From Oscillospiraceae bacterium (GTDB lineage Bacteria > Bacillota > Clostridia > Oscillospirales > Ruminococcaceae), in NCBI GenBank assembly GCA_020024235.1, contig JAHHUA010000019.1:1-17148 (forward strand): a stretch of DNA of 17,148 nt. Direction: 5' to 3'. The stretch's first letter is position 1. Each line of letters opens with the position of its first letter. Shown in pieces: positions 12,707 to 17,148 of this stretch. The notes beneath the pieces are model-generated. The model was not told the origin of the DNA. It worked only from the letters and a program-made list of their open reading frames with translations, and searched no databases. The position numbers were made by a program, and so were the translations under genes.

Positions 12707-13186
12707 TTACTGTTTAAATTCAGGAAGAAGATCAAATTCTTTGGAAACTTCAAAATCTTCAAAAGTAAATTCCATATCCTCATCCAAATAATCAGCAGAG
12801 GCATTAAATTTGGTAAGTACACCACCATCAATGTTGCAGTCAATCAAGGTTACTGTTTGTTTGCCTACATCAGAGGTTGGATCCTCATTGATAATTACCA
12901 TATCAAAGTAAATATCCTCACCGGTTTCCTTATATCTTTGCATGAGCTTTCTGAAAATACTCATATTGTAATGGAAAGTAGCTTTGCCTTTACCTTCCCA
13001 GCCGTTGGAGCGGTTGCCGTTTCCTGTTCTGCCCAAAATAGGTACACGGACTTTCTTCTTTTTAAATTTTGCTTCCAAATCAATGGCATTGCAGAAATTA
13101 TATCTTTCATTGCCTATTGTTATGAAACATCTTGCCAATTTACCGGAAATGGTGTCCTTGGCTTTCATGGTTACATTGTTGTTCAT
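12707..13186 (-). CDS. xkdM: phage tail tube protein (XkdM, DUF2001)
   Basis: A 159-residue inner tube protein, which polymerises as hexameric rings inside the sheath. Family features are DTISGKLARCFITIGNERYNFCNAIDLEAKFKKKKV in the first 45 residues, then GRTGNGNRSNGWEGKGKATFHYN (about 53-75), and VTLIDCNIDGGVLTKFNASADYLDEDMEFTFEDFE (about 114-148). The 'GwkG.Gs.t.h' block and the C-terminal beta strands are the hallmarks of XkdM/DUF2001. Length is close to that of PBSX XkdM (about 147 residues). GTGAGGA precedes ATG. It is cotranscribed after the sheath gene with a 15-base gap. Confidence 0.93.
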   Translation of the reverse strand: MNNNVTMKAKDTISGKLARCFITIGNERYNFCNAIDLEAKFKKKKVRVPILGRTGNGNRSNGWEGKGKATFHYNMSIFRKLMQRYKETGEDIYFDMVIINEDPTSDVGKQTVTLIDCNIDGGVLTKFNASADYLDEDMEFTFEDFEVSKEFDLLPEFKQ

Positions 13187-13201
13187 AAATTTTCCTCACT
13201 T

Positions 13202-14482
13202 TTACGCAATTTTAACAGTCATATAAAGCTTTTCCATAGTGTTAATTACGGAAATGCTGTCATATACTACTACCGATTTTTTGGTATCACCCAAAAATAC
13301 CTGTATATCCTCATCGCTGAAGTTTTCAATAGCTCGCAGTGTCAGAAGATTTTTATGGTGCTTTACAATGTCATTTTTAAGAGCTGTTCTGCCTTCATCG
13401 TCATTTGGAACAGTTCCGAGATATTTTCTGTTAAATATGGCAGCTATATCAGTGGCAATTTGGTCACAGACTCTTATAGTTTGATTTTCCTTAAAAATAT
13501 CTCCTTTGGTGTCGGAAACTGTAATAAGTGAGTTAATATCGCAAAGAACTCTCACATCTCCGCCCACTTTGTGGAAAGTAAATTCACCGTTTTCTATGGC
13601 TTCTTCCAACTGGGCTTGAGTGTAGTCACAGTTAAATTCATATTCTCCGTCATATTTTTTATTTACACAGGAGGAATTTACCTGACAGCCTGCCAAAATA
13701 CCGATAACCCAGGGTATAACATCAGCGGAATTTTTTACATTCACAACTCCTTCATAGTCAGCTTTGTGATTAAATAAAACACATTGGAATTTTACACCTA
13801 CGGTTTCTCTCATACGCTTTGTGTAAGCAGCATAAAGCTTTTTGATTTGTTCATTATCGGAAGTAGTGCCAAAACAGTTAAAAGCATAGCTTTCCAGCTT
13901 ATCCAAATATTTTTGGTGATTTGCATTTTGTACTGTGCCATTGGCTCCGTTTGACAAATTAAAGCTGCCGGTATTTGATACAAGTTCAACCTGTTTAAAA
14001 ATAACCCAGCTGTTGTTTTTAAGTTCGGTAGAATCAGCTACAAGCTGTCTGTCTTTAAGTTCGCCCATGTAATAAGTGCTGACAATATATTTTCCGGAAA
14101 AATCCACAGAGCTTTCTACCGAAACTGTTATTTTATTGCCGCATATACCGGAATATTTGGCTTTTGCTACCTGAGAATCAGCAAATTCTCCCTTATTTAA
14201 CTTGTAACAGTGAAGTGTGTGGATATTTTGAAAAATTTCTCTTAAAGGTTTCATTTTTTCATGGGTATAGTCATAACCGAAAATTTCCATGCTGTTTTTC
14301 TGAAAATCACCGCTTGTAACAGTGAAAATTTCATCATCAACACCCCAATCCAGTTCCAAAGCCAAAGATGCAGTACCTCTTTCCGCAAAAACATTAGTAG
14401 ATTTTGGGATAGATACAAAATTTATATAAGCACCCGGTAATGTTTTGTTTTGAACTAAAAAAGTTCCTCCACCTAATGCCAT
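13202..14482 (-). CDS. xkdK: phage tail sheath protein (XkdK)
   Basis: A 426-residue contractile sheath subunit. The N-terminus MALGGGTFLVQNKTLPGAYINFVS is the classical sheath opening in Firmicute myophages. VFAERGTASLALELDWGVDDEIFTV (about residues 31-55) and the Gly-rich KAKYSGICGNKITVSV (about 107-122) match domain I and III borders. The C-terminal region with DINSLITVS and VCDQIATDIAAIFNRKYLGTVPNDDEGRTALKNDI (about 334-374) and the ending SVINTMEKLYMTVKIA are the conserved sheath C-terminal domain used for strand exchange between subunits. Slightly shorter than PBSX XkdK but complete. GGAGGCGC lies just upstream of ATG, which overlaps the stop of the 57-aa gene (TAATG). Confidence 0.95.
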   Translation of the reverse strand: MALGGGTFLVQNKTLPGAYINFVSIPKSTNVFAERGTASLALELDWGVDDEIFTVTSGDFQKNSMEIFGYDYTHEKMKPLREIFQNIHTLHCYKLNKGEFADSQVAKAKYSGICGNKITVSVESSVDFSGKYIVSTYYMGELKDRQLVADSTELKNNSWVIFKQVELVSNTGSFNLSNGANGTVQNANHQKYLDKLESYAFNCFGTTSDNEQIKKLYAAYTKRMRETVGVKFQCVLFNHKADYEGVVNVKNSADVIPWVIGILAGCQVNSSCVNKKYDGEYEFNCDYTQAQLEEAIENGEFTFHKVGGDVRVLCDINSLITVSDTKGDIFKENQTIRVCDQIATDIAAIFNRKYLGTVPNDDEGRTALKNDIVKHHKNLLTLRAIENFSDEDIQVFLGDTKKSVVVYDSISVINTMEKLYMTVKIA

Positions 14483-14655
14483 TAATATGCGCCTCCTTCC
14501 AAAAATTTTTTAATTATTTTGTCGATTTCATCTGTAGTATACAGCTTGTCCTTTTCCAAAATGGCAGTCAGAAGATCTGCATTGGCACTGTATTTTTTTG
14601 ATGAAATCAGTTGTTCAAAGGAATATGAGCTGTTTTTTTTGGTGTCTTTATTCAT
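14482..14655 (-). CDS. small conserved phage protein upstream of the sheath (57 aa)
   Basis: A short gene of 57 residues. It starts MNKDTKKNSSYSFEQLISSKKY and continues ANADLLTAILEKDKLYTTDEIDKIIKKFLEGG, then AY and TAA. The stop overlaps the sheath ATG, GGTGAAATT precedes its own ATG, and its codon use fits the operon. Small proteins of about 50 residues with 'kY....dLL.alL....yt.eevd..I..fl' occur between the tail terminator and sheath genes of many Firmicute myophages, but I know of no assigned function. The predicted fold is two to three helices. Its fixed position suggests a neck or sheath-assembly role; that is inference. Confidence 0.75.
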   Translation of the reverse strand: MNKDTKKNSSYSFEQLISSKKYSANADLLTAILEKDKLYTTDEIDKIIKKFLEGGAY

Positions 14656-14663
14656 AATTTCAC

Positions 14664-15074
14664 CTATCTTTCGTATATTTTTAAATATTGCATTTTTTCT
14701 TTAATTTCTGTCTTATAGAAAAAATAATCATAGGAAATTTTTATCTCTAAATAATCCTGTTTTTCATCAAAGGATATATTACTGCTGCGATAAAACTCAT
14801 CATTTATAATCAGAGTTTCAAAATTTTCCGTAATTTTGCTGCAAACCTCTGTGTAAAGTCTGCTCTTATCCTCATTTTTGCAGTAAAATCTTATGGATAT
14901 TTTATTTTCACTGATGTATCTATTGTTAAAGAAAAGTTTTTCATTTGATAATACAGGAGAAACAGCAAAAGCCGGCATTTGAAAACCACTGCTTAAATTG
15001 TGGGTAAAAATTTTATAATCTTCACCGAAAGTATCTCTCAGGGTTTTAATGGTGGAAGTAAAAAAATCTATCAT
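14664..15074 (-). CDS. tail terminator-like protein (DUF6838 type)
   Basis: A 136-residue protein at the position of XkdJ/YqbJ. It starts MIDFFTSTIKTLRDTFGEDYKIFTHNLSSGFQMPAFAVSP. The pattern 'f.edYkIy.e.v.QGf..PcFfi' is that of DUF6838 phage proteins, which fit the tail terminator fold (cap of the tail tube). Downstream come beta strands with ISIRFYCKNEDKS and the C-terminal DYLEIKISYDYFFYKTEIKEKMQYLKI. Length matches the family. ATG follows directly on the upstream stop (TAAATG), with GGAG nearby. It precedes the 57-aa and sheath genes. The terminator function comes from family and position; no motif proves it. Confidence 0.75.
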   Translation of the reverse strand: MIDFFTSTIKTLRDTFGEDYKIFTHNLSSGFQMPAFAVSPVLSNEKLFFNNRYISENKISIRFYCKNEDKSRLYTEVCSKITENFETLIINDEFYRSSNISFDEKQDYLEIKISYDYFFYKTEIKEKMQYLKIYER

Positions 15075-15464
15075 TTACTCCATCTCCTTTTTTGAGTTAA
15101 AATCGGGCTTTTCCAAAACAAAATCTGTTTCTATATGGGAAACATAATGTCGTATATTTCCCCTTATATAAAGTGAATACTCCTGATTATTCTGTCTTAC
15201 TTTAAAAAAACTGGAAGTCTTTATTTCACTGTCCCAGGGAAGAAAAAGGGTTCCGCTCTGTCTTTTGGCAATAAAATCTGCTTTTCGTTTAAAATAATTG
15301 TTTTTAAAGCTTAAATGACAGGGTATATCTTTAAATACAAGGACTTTTTCTTTTTTGTCTGCATAATTTATTCTCACATCTGTTTCTTCGTAAATATCAC
15401 ATTTACCGTCAAAAAACATATTTAAAGAATTTCTGAAATTTACCAAATCATTTTCCGATAACAC
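15075..15464 (-). CDS. head closure / head-tail joining protein (XkdH/YqbH-like)
   Basis: A 129-residue beta-rich protein placed between connector and tail terminator. Its pattern is that of head-closure proteins of the SPP1 gp16/XkdH class, which plug the portal ring. Key stretches are CDIYEETDVRINYADKKEKVLVFKDIPCHLSFKN (about residues 21-54) and AKRQSGTLFLPWDSEIKTSSFFKVRQN (about 66-92), then EYSLYIRGNIRHYVSHIETDFVLEKPD. The start is GTG, seven bases after a perfect AGGAGG, and lies inside the end of the connector gene (25-base overlap). No ATG is available at this place. The usual following gene, an HK97 gp10-like protein, is not present here. Confidence 0.8.
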   Translation of the reverse strand: MLSENDLVNFRNSLNMFFDGKCDIYEETDVRINYADKKEKVLVFKDIPCHLSFKNNYFKRKADFIAKRQSGTLFLPWDSEIKTSSFFKVRQNNQEYSLYIRGNIRHYVSHIETDFVLEKPDFNSKKEME

Positions 15465-15802
15465 ATCAAAACCTCCTTGGGACAGAATAAACTTTCTATA
15501 ACAGCTTGGGAATTTGAAATTTTGTCATCAAAGGTTAAATTTACATCACCGATTTTCGCAGAATGAATAAAGTTTGTTCCTATCTGATTTTGCATTGTTT
15601 TGTTTTTAATAAAAAGCCCACAGCAATGATCTTTAAGATAGGGCATAAGATTTTCGGGAATTGTTTTAATATGACAAAAAGTTTTAAAATAACTTTCCGC
15701 TTTCTCATAACATTCATTAATTAAAGGCAAATCCTTTTCTTCTGTAACAAAACCCAAATCAGAAAGTTTGGTTATAATTTGATTTTGCAAATCATCAGTC
15801 AT
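15440..15802 (-). CDS. phage head-tail connector protein (gp6/YqbG-like)
   Basis: A 120-residue helical protein that should form the connector ring under the portal. DLQNQIITKLSDLGFVTEEKDLPLINECYEKAESYFKTFCHIKTIPENLMPYL covers the four-helix core of the gp6-like family. A short beta hairpin follows (IGDVNLTFDDKI), then the C-terminal helix with CPKEVLMCYRKMIW. A TTG four codons upstream (15814) would be possible. However, GGAG ends six bases before the ATG at 15802, so I take ATG. It follows the major capsid gene after 12 bases and overlaps the head-closure start. Assigned from fold-like pattern and position. Confidence 0.8.
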   Translation of the reverse strand: MTDDLQNQIITKLSDLGFVTEEKDLPLINECYEKAESYFKTFCHIKTIPENLMPYLKDHCCGLFIKNKTMQNQIGTNFIHSAKIGDVNLTFDDKISNSQAVIESLFCPKEVLMCYRKMIW

Positions 15803-15814
15803 AGTATTCTCCAA

Positions 15815-16762
15815 TTAAATTTTATGTACAAACTTGACAATTCTGATAGTCTTATCATCATAAACCTTTGCCCAGTTTTTAGAGGCTTCCAAATCCTTGT
15901 TGGAAGGTGAAGCTTCAAAAGCCGCACCTGTCCACTTTATGCCGCGTGGGTGCATAAGATAATGCTTTCTGCTTATAAGAATATCACTGTCTGAAAGACT
16001 GTCACGGACAGTTTCACATTCATCAGCAGCAGCACCGTTTCCGTAAGCGAAAGCTCCTTTGCCCAAAAGATATGTTGTAAATGTATCAGATGTATGAGGA
16101 CAGTTATCATCAGTGATAATAAGTTTTCCCATAAAATATTTGCGGATTTCATTATTTTCACATACTGTTTTTACAAGCTTTTCCTTTTCTAGCTGTGCCT
16201 CAGCAGCGGAATGCATTACCACAGCAGTGATAATATCTTTTGCATCACCCATTTTTTCCATAGCATCTATAAAAGATTCACAGGAAAGTTTGGATTTATC
16301 TACTGCCAGTGAGGAAATATCATGAACTTTTGCTGACATTGTGCTTACTCCGAAAACACCTTTGAGAATGGATTGGAAAGTAATTTGCATTTTATCAGCC
16401 CAAAATTCTGCGGCAATATTTCCAATGGCTTTTACAGGATCTGTACAGGACAAAGCAGTCTGCAAATCACGCTGGCTCCAAGCCTTTCCTCTGGTGAGAA
16501 GTACAGCCAAATCCTGTTTTTCGGCAGGTACTACAACAGGGGACAAAGATGTATCAGGTGATAATACCTGATCCTCACCATACAAGTCAGCAAAATAAGG
16601 CATTTTAATTACATTTCCTCTGTTTAAAGCTAAATTATCAAAGAAATTGCTGCTTTCCAAAACTTCACTTGTAAAAAGCGGTGAAATTTCTCTGATGCGT
16701 TTTTCCAAATATGGGTTAAAAACCTCTGGATTAATAATGTTTGACAATAGTGTTTTAGACAT
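15815..16762 (-). CDS. major capsid protein
   Basis: A 315-residue HK97-fold coat protein that builds the head shell. The opening SNIINPEVFNPYLEKRIREISPLFTSEVLESS resembles major capsid proteins of PBSX-like and clostridial myophages. So do MPYFADLYGEDQVLSPDTSLSPVVVPAEKQDLAVLLTRGKAWSQRDLQTALSC (about residues 55-106) and the C-terminal HYLMHPRGIKWTGAAFEASPSNKDLEASKNWAKVYDDKTIRIVKFVHKI. The last region is the usual P-domain/A-domain ending 'hprG.kwt........NP.n.dLa...nW..v.d.K.i.iv'. There is no N-terminal protease delta domain, which agrees with a separate scaffold gene just upstream. AAGGAG lies seven bases before ATG. The length is normal. Confidence 0.9.
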   Translation of the reverse strand: MSKTLLSNIINPEVFNPYLEKRIREISPLFTSEVLESSNFFDNLALNRGNVIKMPYFADLYGEDQVLSPDTSLSPVVVPAEKQDLAVLLTRGKAWSQRDLQTALSCTDPVKAIGNIAAEFWADKMQITFQSILKGVFGVSTMSAKVHDISSLAVDKSKLSCESFIDAMEKMGDAKDIITAVVMHSAAEAQLEKEKLVKTVCENNEIRKYFMGKLIITDDNCPHTSDTFTTYLLGKGAFAYGNGAAADECETVRDSLSDSDILISRKHYLMHPRGIKWTGAAFEASPSNKDLEASKNWAKVYDDKTIRIVKFVHKI

Positions 16763-16781
16763 ATTTATTCTCCTTTTTTAT

Positions 16782-17148
16782 TTATGCGCCGAATAATGTT
16801 CTGGCAAGTTTTTTAGCAAGTGAAGGATTGGTTTTACATAAATCCGATTGTTTTGTAAGATTAATATTTTCCAAAGTCAGATTAGAAAATAAATCCTCAT
16901 CTTTGCAGCAGCTTTCCAATACATCTATACCTTTAATATCGGAAAGCAGACAGTTCTCAAACAGAAAACAACTATCACTAGACAGTTTTAATTTTTCTAT
17001 TTGTTCTTTAAGACCGATGATTTCTCCTTTTTCATCAAAATCTATGGCAGTCATATCCAGAAGAGATTTTACTGCCTTTAAATTTTTTGCACCACTTCGT
17101 ATAAGTTCTGAATCAATGATGTTCTCGTTTTTTATATATGATATATAT
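16782..17148 (-). CDS. capsid scaffold protein, GP20 type (5' part outside the window)
   Basis: The frame is open through the right edge, so the gene begins outside; a first internal ATG at 17052-17054 is not a real start. The 121 visible residues begin IKNENIIDSELIRSGAKNLK after a few edge codons and run through AVKSLLDMTAIDFDEKGEIIG, LKEQIEKLKLSSDSCFLFEN and on to KLARTLFGA. The pattern 'l...GaknvkavkaLLD.d.i...dg...GL.eqie.Lk....yLF' is the conserved C-terminal part of phage minor structural protein GP20, a scaffold that shapes the prohead. It directly precedes the capsid gene, as expected. The end, 20 bases before the capsid start, is normal. The coiled-coil N-terminal half is not visible. 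Confidence 0.85.
   Translation of the reverse strand, partial: YISYIKNENIIDSELIRSGAKNLKAVKSLLDMTAIDFDEKGEIIGLKEQIEKLKLSSDSCFLFENCLLSDIKGIDVLESCCKDEDLFSNLTLENINLTKQSDLCKTNPSLAKKLARTLFGA

Noticed and set aside
12857..13531. 224-aa open frame on the + strand opposite tail tube and sheath
   Set aside because: Long only because of AT-rich codon bias on the other strand; both opposite genes are clear family members.
15803..15814. Connector gene starting at TTG 15814
   Set aside because: This TTG overlaps its own binding site; GGAG is properly spaced from the ATG at 15802.
986..17148. Tailocin (headless R-type particle) in place of a phage, suggested by the short tape measure
   Set aside because: Scaffold, major capsid, connector and head-closure genes are present and intact.

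Overview
AT-rich window that reads as a low-GC Firmicute, most likely of the class Clostridia. This is inferred from strong AGGAGG-type ribosome binding sites, A/T-ending codons and the closest remembered families; no rRNA or other taxonomic marker is present. The left end (46-936, + strand) holds one gene for a YitT/DUF2179 membrane protein of bacterial-chromosome type. It converges on everything else, and a perfect 13-bp bidirectional terminator (944-976) separates the two.

From 986 to the right edge every gene lies on the - strand, tightly packed, often with TAATG overlaps. This is the late structural and lysis operon of a contractile-tailed prophage with the PBSX/skin (xkd/yqb) order. In transcription order (right to left) it reads: GP20-type capsid scaffold (cut by the window edge), major capsid protein, head-tail connector, head-closure protein, tail-terminator (DUF6838-like), a 57-aa orphan, tail sheath, tail tube, and an XkdN-like tail chaperone with a programmed -1 frameshift extension. 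Then come a short protein in the tape-measure slot, LysM baseplate protein (XkdP), XkdQ hub, XkdR (DUF2577), XkdS (DUF2634), baseplate J (XkdT) and XkdU. The receptor-binding module follows: a tail-collar fibre with two repeat families, two proteins sharing an Mtd_N-like N-terminus, and a DUF6273 C-type-lectin-like adhesin. Three small conserved phage proteins come next. The lysis cassette ends the operon: XhlA-like protein, holin, a second small membrane protein, and an amidase with a single SPOR repeat. Terminase, portal, integrase and repressor must lie beyond the right edge. Capsid genes are present, so this is a phage and not a headless tailocin.

Four points stand out. (1) The protein in the tape-measure position is only 353 aa, low-complexity and Asn/Ser/Lys/Phe-rich, but keeps a tape-measure-like C-terminal tail. 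(2) The chaperone gene ends in a textbook A AAA AAC slippery heptamer abutting its stop, giving a 187-aa GT product. (3) Two neighbouring baseplate genes, xkdR and xkdS, have family-conserved N-termini that open on ATT and ATA, with no ATG/GTG/TTG at the right place. (4) The terminal adhesin has a C-terminal lectin-like domain with an Asn/Tyr/Ser-rich patch that could be a diversification target, although no reverse transcriptase is visible here. No stretch over 300 bases lacks a gene; I see no tRNA, rRNA, CRISPR array or insertion sequence.
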